This document shows positions 20,146-29,361 of a stretch of DNA of 59,139 bases, piece by piece. Positions within the stretch are counted from its first letter, which is position 1; each line of letters starts with the position of its first letter. The DNA is from CAVVVS01 sp963751355 (GTDB lineage Bacteria > Bacteroidota > Ignavibacteria > Ignavibacteriales > Ignavibacteriaceae), in assembly GCA_963751355.1 (NCBI GenBank), contig CAVVVS010000035.1, positions 1-59,139 of the forward strand, read 5' to 3'. A program made the position numbers and the translations under genes. The notes under the pieces were generated by a model, which saw only the letters and a program-made list of their open reading frames with translations, made no database searches and was not told where the DNA came from.

Positions 20146-22806
20146 ATATTCTTTATCAACATTCCAACCGCTGATAGAAACCCTGGCGTTAGAGGTATTT
20201 TCACCCGGTTCGTAATCAATAAACACGGTCTTTTTTTCTCCCGGTAATATCGACACATAATTATCACTGTAAAACACCGGTAAGATTCTTTTGTTTGTTA
20301 TTGAATCCACAAGAGAAATGCGGTTGAAAAATGCTACCGGTCCTCCCGGCGGATTATTTATTTTCACTTCGATTTGTCCTTTACTTATTCTCTTTGCTTC
20401 GGTAATTATTTTTGCTTTCATCATGTTCTGCAAACCGCTATAATTACCTGTTGAATCCGGGAGCCAGTAAAGATTATCGCTGAGCACTTTGCGGGAAGTG
20501 TTGAGTAATCTTAAATTCAAAAAGCAACCGTGAGCAGAGTATAATTTATTCAATACTTTCTTTAATGGAAAAATTTTCTGAACCGATGTAGGACTCATTT
20601 CAATAAACCACTGCAGAACTACCGAATCCCTGCCTGCCATATTGTAAGCCCTGGCTTGAATCATAAGATTATGGTACGGTTTAAAAGTTTGATTCGCCAC
20701 CAATACCATTCCGTCCACAGGATTGTACATTGCGTGCAGAAGTTCGTCTGCATGATGTAGACCGTAAAGACCGCCGTTGGGATCGAGGTAATAATCGTAC
20801 ATTTGTCCGCGTAAAGCAGTCCACGGGTTTTGAGTTTTCCATATGATTACTCCGGTGTACCAATCCCACATATGAGCAATGTGCCCTTCCATAAGTGCCC
20901 GGTATTGATTGTAATTTACAAGTTGAGCCTTATCGGCAAAGTCTTTCACGCTGTTTGGTTTTCCGTATTTATCAATAAATTTTCCATAACCTATATATTT
21001 ATGGTATCGCCACACCGAATCAATCACATGATTTGGATAATCGGGAATAATCATATCCTTTAAAGGAATAAATCGTTTAAGCGATTGGTAATCTCCCATA
21101 CCGACCGATCCGACTTCAGAATTAAACGGGAACGAACGTTTTTCCCAAAAGAAACTAAGAGGCTGAATACTATATGTTCCGTCTCCGTTTCCGCCCTTGA
21201 AATTGTATGACATACTGTCGGTATTGGAATACTGGAAAAAGTAACGGGTACTGTCTAATGACGGCAGAATTGAATCAGCCATGGCATGCAGAATATCTTC
21301 AGGCGGAGGCATTTCATTACCTCCGCAGTAGAATGCCAAAGAAGGGTGATTCCGTATCATTTTAACCTGATCGGCAACGGATTCAATAAACAGTTTATGA
21401 TCATCCGGGTAATTGCGTCTTGTCCATTGATCTTCTTTTTTCATCGGGTCCAGCCATTTACCGTTGCAGTCGCCCGAAATCCAAAAATCCTGCATTACAA
21501 GTAATCCGTATTTATCGCAGGCTTGATAGAACCCGGGTCTTTCGGTAAGTCCGCCGCCCCATATTCGAATCAGGTTCAGATTCATATCCCGGTGAAAACG
21601 AATTTCGGCATCATACCGTTCCGGCGAGAAGCGGAACATTTCATCCGATGTAATCCAGTTACCGCCTTTTATAAATATTTTCTGACCGTTTACAAAAACT
21701 TCACGGCTTCGCGTACGGTTGTTCCATCGGGTTTTAATTTCACGTATGCCTGTTGTTACCTCTTGTTCATCCAGTAATTGATTATCGCTGCTGATAAATT
21801 GAAATTCTATCTTATATAATGCTTGATATCCGTATCCGTTGGGCCACCACAGCTTCGGATTTTGTAAAGTATAATCGGGCAATTGAATTTTTTTTGTAGA
21901 ACCGGGCAGCAGCACAACTTCTTTTTTTACTTCACTGCCGTCAATTATATACTGTAATGTTCCTTTTACAGGATTGCTATTAGGATTTTCAATTTCGGCA
22001 CTGGCTCTGATGATTGCAGGAGTTTGCGGTTGTCCGGGAAATCTTTTACCGGGAACTATTGTGATAATATGCGGATTTTTCAGATTGACGGAATTGGTTT
22101 TTTCAATTGTAACTTTATCCCATATTCCGGTGTTCCTGTCGTGGATGGGCTGAATCCAATCCCAGCCTGCCACATATTGGCTGGAAACATTGTGCGCGAT
22201 AGTGCCGTCGCCTCCCTGACCTCCGTTCGGATTACCGACAGGATCGGGAGGATATACCAGGACAGCCAGCCTGTTATTTCCATCCTTCGAAAGCAGAGAA
22301 GTAATGTTATAAGTTTGCCGCAGAAACATTCCGTAATGCGTTGTCTTGTTCAGTTTATGACCGTTCAAAAAAACATCGCAGCCGTAATTTACTCCCCGGA
22401 AGTGCAGCCAGACTTTTTCGCCGCCTGAAGGAACCATCTCCCGGAAATTCTTTACAAACCAGTAAGTGTAATAGTCGCGTCCCGTTTTATAAATATCTGG
22501 AATTTTTGCATTATTCATTCCGTAAAACGGATCGGGGATTAATTTGTTATTCAACAAAGTGGTAAGTATTGTTCCCGGTACGGTAGCGGGAAGCCAGTTC
22601 AATAACGGGAAAGATGGATTTGATAGTTCGGTTCCGGGTGATTTTACTTTTTTGATGTTTCTGCACACCCAGCCGGAATCTAATTCGTTCCGGTTTCCGG
22701 GATGACTAAATCCTTTTTCTTGTGTTGAAATGTTGGATGATACGCAGCCGGTTATTCCCCATATAATAAAGAAGAATAAAAATACTAATGAAATCCTTTT
22801 ATACAT
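20131..22806 (-). CDS. GH2 beta-mannosidase-like lipoprotein (EBM-like)
   Basis: An 891-residue exported glycoside hydrolase family 2 enzyme with a lipobox ending at Cys21 (WGITGC). Domain order: jelly-roll (about 40-215), Ig-like (about 230-355), TIM barrel (about 360-690) and C-terminal beta domains. Candidate catalytic residues are the acid/base Glu498 in CGGNEMPPPED and the nucleophile Glu564 in FNSEVGSVG. The blocks DPFYGMNNAKIPDIYKTGRD, GGNE-x-PP-x-D and TGVIIWKTQNPWTALRGQMY are those of plant mannosylglycoprotein endo-beta-mannosidase (EBM) and its bacterial relatives, and differ from CsxA glucosaminidases, which lack GGNE. Likely role: removal of beta-mannosyl or related residues from glycans at the cell surface or periplasm. 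It stands alone; no other glycan genes adjoin. Confidence 0.88.
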   Translation of the reverse strand: MYKRISLVFLFFFIIWGITGCVSSNISTQEKGFSHPGNRNELDSGWVCRNIKKVKSPGTELSNPSFPLLNWLPATVPGTILTTLLNNKLIPDPFYGMNNAKIPDIYKTGRDYYTYWFVKNFREMVPSGGEKVWLHFRGVNYGCDVFLNGHKLNKTTHYGMFLRQTYNITSLLSKDGNNRLAVLVYPPDPVGNPNGGQGGDGTIAHNVSSQYVAGWDWIQPIHDRNTGIWDKVTIEKTNSVNLKNPHIITIVPGKRFPGQPQTPAIIRASAEIENPNSNPVKGTLQYIIDGSEVKKEVVLLPGSTKKIQLPDYTLQNPKLWWPNGYGYQALYKIEFQFISSDNQLLDEQEVTTGIREIKTRWNNRTRSREVFVNGQKIFIKGGNWITSDEMFRFSPERYDAEIRFHRDMNLNLIRIWGGGLTERPGFYQACDKYGLLVMQDFWISGDCNGKWLDPMKKEDQWTRRNYPDDHKLFIESVADQVKMIRNHPSLAFYCGGNEMPPPEDILHAMADSILPSLDSTRYFFQYSNTDSMSYNFKGGNGDGTYSIQPLSFFWEKRSFPFNSEVGSVGMGDYQSLKRFIPLKDMIIPDYPNHVIDSVWRYHKYIGYGKFIDKYGKPNSVKDFADKAQLVNYNQYRALMEGHIAHMWDWYTGVIIWKTQNPWTALRGQMYDYYLDPNGGLYGLHHADELLHAMYNPVDGMVLVANQTFKPYHNLMIQARAYNMAGRDSVVLQWFIEMSPTSVQKIFPLKKVLNKLYSAHGCFLNLRLLNTSRKVLSDNLYWLPDSTGNYSGLQNMMKAKIITEAKRISKGQIEVKINNPPGGPVAFFNRISLVDSITNKRILPVFYSDNYVSILPGEKKTVFIDYEPGENTSNARVSISGWNVDKEYLDIK

Positions 22807-22962
22807 CGCAAGAATAATCCTTTAATAGGAGAAGAATTGTTTTGAGCATGACGAAAATAGGGTATTGTTCGTAAAACCTCAAATTACGGTCTTCCAATTT
22901 ATTATTCAATTAATTGTGATGCACATTATAAACGGATTTTGATTTTAGTAAGTCTCATTAGT

Positions 22963-22986
22963 ATATTTGAACAAGTATTCAAATAT
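22963..22986. promoter_or_regulatory. CadC/ArsR-type operator palindrome
   Basis: An exact 9-bp inverted repeat, atatttgaa (22963-22971) and ttcaaatat (22978-22986) with a 6-bp spacer, lies 9 bp upstream of the ATG of the ArsR-family gene. It resembles the known cad operator type (TCAAATA-n-TATTTGA) bound by CadC/SmtB repressors. This implies autoregulation of the repressor, ATPase and CDF operon by metal. Confidence 0.8.
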
Positions 22987-22995
22987 GGAGTCGAA

Positions 22996-23352
22996 ATGAA
23001 TAACACAGCGCCGGTTTGCGAAATTGAGATTATCGATGTAGCAAAGGTAAAAGCGACAAAGGAAAATTTACCGCCTATTGAAACAACGTTTCAAATTGCC
23101 GGTGTATTTAAGCTTTTAGGAGATCCCACAAGGCTAAAAATAATTTTAGCATTAATCGAAAACGAGTTATGTGTGTGCGATCTTGCTGCGGTAATAAATG
23201 CAAGCGTTTCCGCAGTCTCCCATCAATTAAGATTATTACGAAGCGGAAAGCTTATCAAATTCAGAAAAGAAGGCAAGATGGTTTATTACAGTATAGATGA
23301 TGATCATATTAAAAATTTGGTTGAACAATTAAAAGAACATGTAAACGAATAA
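22996..23352 (+). CDS. CadC-like metal-sensing ArsR/SmtB repressor
   Basis: A winged-helix repressor of 118 residues that should leave its operator when it binds Cd(II), Pb(II) or Zn(II). I start at the ATG at 22996 (preceded by TATGGAG, spacing 6), because the upstream extension reads through the operator. The metal site of CadC is conserved: Cys8 near the N-terminus (PVCEIEI), and Cys59 and Cys61 in helix 3 (ELCVCDLA). CadC has a fourth ligand a few residues after the first Cys; it is not obvious here. The recognition helix is NASVSAVSHQLRLLR, and the wing is GKLIKFRKEGKMVYYSI. It is followed 8 bp later by the P-type ATPase. Sensing of Cd/Pb/Zn is inferred by family. Confidence 0.92.
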   Translation: MNNTAPVCEIEIIDVAKVKATKENLPPIETTFQIAGVFKLLGDPTRLKIILALIENELCVCDLAAVINASVSAVSHQLRLLRSGKLIKFRKEGKMVYYSIDDDHIKNLVEQLKEHVNE

Positions 23353-23360
23353 CTCACCTT

Positions 23361-25454
23361 ATGCAAAAATATATATTAAAAAATATTGACTGTGCTTCGT
23401 GTGCGGCAAAGATTGAAGACGGTGTTGCAAAGCTTAGTGAAGTTAAGTTTGTCTCGGTTAATTTTGCAAACTCATCAATGATTATAGACACGAAAGATTT
23501 AGAAAAGGTAAAAAGTAAAATAAAAGAACTTGAGCCGGAAGTGGAAGTCGCTGAGTATGATGATAAAACAAGTTTTGTTTCCAAACACGAACTTGCCGAA
23601 AATAAATTGCAGCTCATTAAAATTGCAGCCGCCCTTATTCTGCTTATAACTGGATTAATATTTCAAAATGATATTCAAAATTCTCCTTACCCGGCTATTG
23701 AATATATAATATTTATTGCGGCGTACTTAATAAGCGGGTGGAAAGTTATCTACGGCGCAGGACGAAATATTATTCGCGGACGGGTGTTCGATGAAAAATT
23801 TTTAATGACCGTAGCGACATTGGGAGCTTTTGCGATTCACGAAATGCCGGAAGGCGTGGCGGTAATGTTATTCTATGTTGTGGGAGAATTATTTCAGGAT
23901 ATTGCAGTAAACCGTTCCCGCAGATCAATAAAATCTTTACTTGAAATTAAACCCGATTATGCGAACTTGAAAGTTGACGGAAAAATAAAGAAAGTTTCCC
24001 CTGAAGAAGTTAAAATGGACGATGAAATTATTGTTAAAGCCGGGGAAAAAGTACCGCTGGACGGAATAGTAATTGACGGAAACTCGTTCGTTGATACTTC
24101 GGCATTAACAGGTGAAAGTGTGCCCAAAAGAATAAAACCGAATAACGAAATATTAGCCGGGATGATAAACCAATCCGGACTGCTTACCATTAAGGTGAAA
24201 AAAACTTTCGGTGAATCTTCCATATCGAAAATCCTAAAACTAGTTGAAAATGCAGCGTCAAAAAAAGCAGCGACAGAAAAATTTATTACTACTTTTGCCA
24301 AATATTATACTCCCGTAGTAGTAATAGGAGCATTACTGCTCGCGGTTCTGCCGCCTCTGTTGATTATGGGCGCAGCTTTCGATGATTGGATTTATCGTGC
24401 TTTAGTTGTACTTGTTGTTTCGTGTCCGTGTGCATTGGTTATAAGTATTCCCTTAGGATATTTTGGGGGAATCGGCGGGGCATCGAGACGCGGAATTCTG
24501 ATTAAAGGCTCTAATTACCTGGATGCTTTAACAAACGTAAAAACTGTTGTGTTCGATAAAACCGGAACTCTTACAAAAGGGGAGTTTAAAGTTTCGAATA
24601 TTGTTACTGTAAACGGTTTTACAAAGGAACAGATACTGAGATATGCAGCCCACGCAGAAGCAAATTCAATTCATCCAATTGCTCATTCAATTATTGATTT
24701 ATACAAACCTAAAATTGAGCAGTCTGAAATTACTTCTATTTCAGAAATACCGGGTCACGGAATAAAATCGGTAATTGAGGGAAAAGAAATACTTGCAGGG
24801 AATGATAAGTTATTGCATAAAGAAAATATTGAACATGATATTTGTGATGTCGAAGGTACATCTGTGCATATTGTTGTCGATAAAAAATATGCCGGGTATA
24901 TTGTTATATCCGACAGCCTGAAGAGCGATTCAATTGAAGCAATCCGGGATTTGAAACAGAGGGGAATAAATACGGTAATGCTTACCGGAGATAATAAAAC
25001 TTCCGCGGAAATCTTTGCACGAAAATTATCTATCGGCAAATATTTTTATGATTTACTTCCCGAAAATAAAGTTGAACAGATTGAAAAATTACTGCATGCC
25101 GGAAATAAAAACAAAGTTGCTTTTGTCGGTGATGGAATAAACGATTCCCCGGTTATTGCCCGTGCAGATGTTGGAATTGCGATGGGAGCTTTAGGCTCGG
25201 ATGCCGCTATTGAAACCGCAGATGTTGTCTTGATGACGGATTCCCCATCAAAAGTACCCGAAGCAATTGACATTGCAAAGAGAACCAGGATGATCGTTTG
25301 GCAGAATATATACTTTGCGTTAGGAGTAAAACTTTTTTTCATTGCTCTCGGTGTTCTGGGTATTGCAACAATGTGGGAGGCGGTGTTCGGCGATATGGGC
25401 GTGGCGTTGATAGCCGTGTTTAATTCGATCAGAGTTTTAAAGAATGTAAGTTAG
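23361..25454 (+). CDS. Heavy-metal P1B-type ATPase (Cd/Zn/Pb exporter)
   Basis: Inner-membrane exporter of 697 residues. An N-terminal HMA domain carries Cys11-x-x-Cys14 (DCASCAAK). Then come the actuator TGES motif, the transmembrane metal site Cys355-Pro-Cys357 (SCPCALVIS), the phosphorylated Asp399 (DKTGTLTKG), the HP dipeptide in SIHPIAHS, TGDNKTSAE and the hinge GDGINDSP. The SPC-to-SCPC context and the DKTGTLT/HP set are those of the ZntA/CadA group (P1B-2), rather than the Cu group, which usually has two Cys-Pro-Cys neighbours in different helices. It is co-transcribed with the CadC-like repressor and the CDF exporter (gaps 8 and about 20 bp). Likely substrates are Zn(II), Cd(II) and Pb(II); this is by family and neighbours. 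Confidence 0.95.
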   Translation: MQKYILKNIDCASCAAKIEDGVAKLSEVKFVSVNFANSSMIIDTKDLEKVKSKIKELEPEVEVAEYDDKTSFVSKHELAENKLQLIKIAAALILLITGLIFQNDIQNSPYPAIEYIIFIAAYLISGWKVIYGAGRNIIRGRVFDEKFLMTVATLGAFAIHEMPEGVAVMLFYVVGELFQDIAVNRSRRSIKSLLEIKPDYANLKVDGKIKKVSPEEVKMDDEIIVKAGEKVPLDGIVIDGNSFVDTSALTGESVPKRIKPNNEILAGMINQSGLLTIKVKKTFGESSISKILKLVENAASKKAATEKFITTFAKYYTPVVVIGALLLAVLPPLLIMGAAFDDWIYRALVVLVVSCPCALVISIPLGYFGGIGGASRRGILIKGSNYLDALTNVKTVVFDKTGTLTKGEFKVSNIVTVNGFTKEQILRYAAHAEANSIHPIAHSIIDLYKPKIEQSEITSISEIPGHGIKSVIEGKEILAGNDKLLHKENIEHDICDVEGTSVHIVVDKKYAGYIVISDSLKSDSIEAIRDLKQRGINTVMLTGDNKTSAEIFARKLSIGKYFYDLLPENKVEQIEKLLHAGNKNKVAFVGDGINDSPVIARADVGIAMGALGSDAAIETADVVLMTDSPSKVPEAIDIAKRTRMIVWQNIYFALGVKLFFIALGVLGIATMWEAVFGDMGVALIAVFNSIRVLKNVS

Positions 25455-25474
25455 TAAGATGTAAAGGTTTTTTG

Positions 25475-26374
25475 ATGATGCATAATCATACGGAATCTCG
25501 ACAAATTAATAATCATAACAAAGCGTTCATATTTGGAATTACATTAAACGTAATCTTCATTGTTATCGAAGTTATTTTCGGTTTGTTAATTAATTCAATG
25601 GCTTTGATTGCGGATGCCGGGCATAATTTAGGTGATGTGCTGGGTCTGTTACTTGTATGGGGTGCGGCATATTTAGCAAAAACAGCAGTAACCAAACAAA
25701 GGACTTATGGATTAAGAAAAACCACGATTTTAGCCGCGCTTTTTAATGCAATTATCCTGCTGATTGCCGTAGGTGCGATTACAATTGAATCGATAAGAAA
25801 AATTATTGAACCCGAACAGGTTGCAGGCACAACCATGATTATAGTAGCGGGAACCGGGGTAATCATAAATTCAATAACGGCATTTCTTTTCATGAAGGGG
25901 AGAGAAAAAGATTTAAATATAAAAAGTGCTTTTGTTCATATGGCTGCAGATGCGGGAATTTCCCTCGGTATTGTGGCAGCAGGTTTTATAATAAACCTTA
26001 CAGGTTACTATCTGCTCGATCCGGTAATAAGTTTGGTGATTGTAATAATAATTACAATCAGCACATGGAGTTTATTGAAGGATTCTTTTCATCTTTCAAT
26101 GGATGCCGTACCGAAGGATATAGATTTTGAAGAAGTAAAAACTTTTTTAAGTAATATTGCGGGAGTTAAAGAAGTTCACGATCTTCATATCTGGGCGATG
26201 AGCACAACCGAAACAGCATTAACTGCACACTTAGTGATACCGGAAGATAAAAAAGATGATAAATTTTTAAATAAAACTTGCAGTCTGCTTCACCATAAAT
26301 TCGGAATAGAACATTCCACAATACAGATTGAACGATCGGCGCAAAGCTCTAACTGTGCAAACCAGAATGTTTAA
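25475..26374 (+). CDS. CDF-family cation efflux protein (CzcD/ZitB-like)
   Basis: Zn(II)/Cd(II)-proton antiporter of the cation diffusion facilitator family, about 299 residues. Six hydrophobic helices span 20-205. The transport site residues are the His and Asp in TM2 (DAGHNLGDVLG) and those in TM5 (FVHMAADAGISLG). The N-terminal His-rich HNHTESRQINNHN and C-terminal cytoplasmic domain (about 210-298, ending SSNCANQNV) fit CzcD/ZitB. The start is one of two adjacent ATGs at 25475 and 25478, preceded by AAAGG. It lies about 20 bp after the P-type ATPase and closes the metal-resistance operon controlled from the operator at 22963. Confidence 0.95.
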   Translation: MMHNHTESRQINNHNKAFIFGITLNVIFIVIEVIFGLLINSMALIADAGHNLGDVLGLLLVWGAAYLAKTAVTKQRTYGLRKTTILAALFNAIILLIAVGAITIESIRKIIEPEQVAGTTMIIVAGTGVIINSITAFLFMKGREKDLNIKSAFVHMAADAGISLGIVAAGFIINLTGYYLLDPVISLVIVIIITISTWSLLKDSFHLSMDAVPKDIDFEEVKTFLSNIAGVKEVHDLHIWAMSTTETALTAHLVIPEDKKDDKFLNKTCSLLHHKFGIEHSTIQIERSAQSSNCANQNV

Positions 26375-26703
26375 TTTTCTTAAATTGCCGGGTATTCATT
26401 TGTCAAACGCAGATTCGATAATTATTATGTCGCCTTAAAAGAATCATTTTTTTATTCCTAAAAAATTAATCCCTAATACAATTTGGACAGATTTGAATTC
26501 TTTTTTTTAAAGAAAACAATATTGTTGAGATTAAAAGAGTTTTGTATTTTGCGTTGGTTATTTTTTATGCAGTGATTATTGAAGCCAACAATTTTGAATC
26601 ATATAATAAGCTAGAAATATCGGAGTAACTTTATCTTTGAAGTTATCAAATCTAATTTCACTAGTCATTACTTACCAATTATATAGATAACAGAGGTTAA
26701 ACT
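26375..26703. other. AT-rich intergenic region
   Basis: Between the metal operon and the first GHL10-like gene. No hairpin terminator, RNA or coding frame can be supported. Confidence 0.5.
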
Positions 26704-27828
26704 ATGCGTAATTCTATTAAATTTTTATTGCTTTTTATTACTGTCACTACTCTTATCTCATGCTCACAGTTTCCGTTGTTTACAAAAGAAGGTGCTAATC
26801 AGGGTAAACATTTTATATTTGCAACATGGGCAAACGGTGATAGTGGAAGAACAGATGCACAGTGGGACAGCGTATTTACAAAATTTCATGACGCAGGAAT
26901 AACAGATTTTTTTATAAGCGCATCGCCGAATGAATTAAGAAGGATGGTGGCTCTTACAAAGGATAAAGGTATTAGAATTCATGGTTGGATATGGACGCTT
27001 AACAGACCGGGCGATACAGTTGCACAAAAACATCCGGATTGGTATTCGGTGAATAGGAACGGACAAAATAGTTTGGAATATAATCCTTATGTTAAACATT
27101 ACCAGTGGTTAAGTCCTTTTAGTAAAGGTGCAAGAGAACACGTTAAACAGAATATAGAGGCAATTGCTGAAGTTAAAGGATTGGCTTCTGTTCATCTGGA
27201 TTTTGTGCGATACTGTGATGTAATATTAGCTACTGCGCTTCAGCCGAAATACAATTTGGTGCAGGATCATCAAATGCCGGAATACGATTTCGGATACCAC
27301 CCGGAAGCACGCAAAGAATTTAAGAAACTCTTTGGTGTCGATCCGATGAAAATGGCTCATCCTGAGTTGAGTAATGAATGGCTGCAATTCCGGTTGAATG
27401 CAGTTACTTCCCTGGTAAATGAATTAGCGGGCATAGTGCATAAGCATAAAATGAAAATATCCGCTGCGGTATTTCCCTACCCTGAACTTGCAAGGAAAAA
27501 AGTGCGCCAGGATTGGAGTTCATGGAACCTGGATATGGTGTTGCCGATGATGTATCATAATTTTTACAATGAAAATATAAATTGGATAGGTTTTAGTACC
27601 GCACAAGGTGTTAGAGAAATTCATGGAAGATATCCGCTTTATTCCGGTCTGTTCATTCCTGCGCTTTCTCCTAAGGAATTGAAAGAAGCTATTTTGATTT
27701 CGAAAAAAAATGGAGCAGCAGGAGTGGCATTTTTTAGTATGAGGTCATTAAGTGATGAACATTTAAAGGTGATCAAGCAGTTGAATGATGAATTTAATGC
27801 AGGGCGGCAGCAACTTTCAAAAAATTGA
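26704..27828 (+). CDS. GHL10-like glycoside hydrolase-like lipoprotein, copy 1
   Basis: A 374-residue lipoprotein (LISCSQ, lipobox Cys20) with a single TIM-barrel domain of the glycosyl-hydrolase-like family 10 (YngK type). Family marks: early IFATWANGD and DAGITDFFI strands, IRIHGWIWTLNR, the acid-bearing strand LASVHLDFVRYCD around residue 163, DWSSWNLDMVLPMMYH around residue 280, and the final GAAGVAFFSMRSLSD. The Asp in HLDFVRY is the best candidate catalytic or binding acid. It is a close paralogue of the next gene (28237), with equal length and near-identical core. The substrate of GHL10 proteins is largely unknown; action on cell-wall or surface glycan is inferred from export. Confidence 0.85.
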   Translation: MRNSIKFLLLFITVTTLISCSQFPLFTKEGANQGKHFIFATWANGDSGRTDAQWDSVFTKFHDAGITDFFISASPNELRRMVALTKDKGIRIHGWIWTLNRPGDTVAQKHPDWYSVNRNGQNSLEYNPYVKHYQWLSPFSKGAREHVKQNIEAIAEVKGLASVHLDFVRYCDVILATALQPKYNLVQDHQMPEYDFGYHPEARKEFKKLFGVDPMKMAHPELSNEWLQFRLNAVTSLVNELAGIVHKHKMKISAAVFPYPELARKKVRQDWSSWNLDMVLPMMYHNFYNENINWIGFSTAQGVREIHGRYPLYSGLFIPALSPKELKEAILISKKNGAAGVAFFSMRSLSDEHLKVIKQLNDEFNAGRQQLSKN

Positions 27829-28236
27829 GAGGCTATTCTCCGGCGAGAATTATAAAGATATTGTAAAAATTAAAATTTATTTTCTTCGCGTGTTTTAGAA
27901 TAAACTGTCTTTGTTGAAATAAAAACAGTTTTGTAACTTATAGATGTTATTCTGCAAAATGAAGTGTTTGTTACTCCAAGTAATCCGGAATTATTGGGCT
28001 CGATAATTTTGCTATAGAAACGTTATCTTTATGAAATTATGAAGTAGTACTTCTCGGATTGCATATCCTTGCCAATTCATGAAAGGCATTAGTGCTTTAC
28101 CAATATAAATCATTTATGAAGTATTTTTTCAGAAACCGGCGGCTCAGATTGTGATAGAAAAATATTAAATATAACCTAATATTTTAGATTAATCTTAAAA
28201 AAATAAACCATCTCTACAAGAAGAAGGAAATAATCA
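27829..28236. other. Spacer between the tandem GHL10-like genes
   Basis: About 400 bp with no gene. It ends with AGAAGGAAA just before the ATG of the second copy, an acceptable ribosome binding site. The spacer is long enough for an own promoter, so the copies may be expressed separately. It does not visibly repeat the sequence upstream of copy 1. Confidence 0.5.
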
Positions 28237-29361
28237 ATGAAAAATTCTGTTAAATTTATGTTGTTCTTTATAACTGCAACTATTTTTATTTCTTGTTCCC
28301 AACTGCCGGTGACTAAGAAAGAAAGTTCGAACAATAGTAAACCTTTTATTTTTGCAACCTGGACAAATGGTAATCCTCACAGAACCGATGCACAATGGGA
28401 TAGTGTATTTACCAAATTTCACGATGCAGGAATAACAGATTTTTTTATACACGCATCACCCTCCGAACTAACACGAATGGTTCGCCTTACTAAGGATAAA
28501 GGAATAAGAATTCACGGTTGGATATGGACTCTGAACAGACCAGGTGATACGGTTGCAGAAAAACATCCCGACTGGTATTCGGTAAACAGGGAAGGCAAAA
28601 ATAGTCTTGAATATAATCCGTATGTGAAATATTACCAGTGGTTAAGTCCTTTTAGTAAAGGTGCAAGAGAACATATTAAAAATAATATTGAAGCCATTGC
28701 CGAGGTTAAAGGCTTAGCTTCTGTTCATCTGGATTATGTTCGTTATTGCGATGTATTTTTAGGCACCGCTCTTCAGCCCAAATATCACATAGTTCAGGAT
28801 CATCAAATGCCCCAATATGATTTCGGCTACCATCCGGAAGCACGTAAAGAATTTAAGAAACTTTTTGGTGTTGATCCTATGAAAATGGCTCATCCTGAGT
28901 TGAGTAATGAATGGCTGCAATTCCGGTTAAATGCGGTAACTTCACTTGTAAATGAATTAGCAGATATAGCGCATAAGCATAATACAAAAATATCAGCCGC
29001 AGTATTTCCCTACCCTGAACTTGCCAGAAATAATGTGCGCCAGGATTGGAGTTCATGGAATCTTGACCTTGCACTACCTATGTTATATCAGAAACCTTAT
29101 AATGAAAATATAAACTGGATTGGATTTTCTACGGCTCAGGGAGTCAGAGAAGTACACGGTAGATTTCCGATTTATTCAGGTTTAGCTGTTTCCACACTTT
29201 CTCCTGAACAACTGAAAGAGGCTATTTTGATTTCGAAAAAAAATGGAGCTGCGGGAGTTTCATTTTTTAGTATGAGATCTTTAAGCGATGGACGATTAAA
29301 GGTAATTAAGCAGTTATATGATGAATTTAATTCTGCTGAACATCAGATTTCAAAAAATTAA
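28237..29361 (+). CDS. GHL10-like glycoside hydrolase-like lipoprotein, copy 2
   Basis: Paralogue of the gene at 26704: same 374-residue length, same lipobox region (IFISCSQ, Cys20) and the same barrel motifs (IRIHGWIWTLNRPGDT, VHLDYVRYCD, DWSSWNLDLALPMLYQ, GAAGVSFFSMRSLSD). Differences cluster in the N-terminal tail, in the VRYCD-following loop (VFLGTALQPKYHIV versus VILATALQPKYNLV), and at LPMLYQKPYNENINW versus LPMMYHNFYNENINW, both near the expected substrate cleft. This fits a local gene duplication followed by divergence in specificity. Function is as uncertain as for copy 1. Confidence 0.85.
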   Translation: MKNSVKFMLFFITATIFISCSQLPVTKKESSNNSKPFIFATWTNGNPHRTDAQWDSVFTKFHDAGITDFFIHASPSELTRMVRLTKDKGIRIHGWIWTLNRPGDTVAEKHPDWYSVNREGKNSLEYNPYVKYYQWLSPFSKGAREHIKNNIEAIAEVKGLASVHLDYVRYCDVFLGTALQPKYHIVQDHQMPQYDFGYHPEARKEFKKLFGVDPMKMAHPELSNEWLQFRLNAVTSLVNELADIAHKHNTKISAAVFPYPELARNNVRQDWSSWNLDLALPMLYQKPYNENINWIGFSTAQGVREVHGRFPIYSGLAVSTLSPEQLKEAILISKKNGAAGVSFFSMRSLSDGRLKVIKQLYDEFNSAEHQISKN

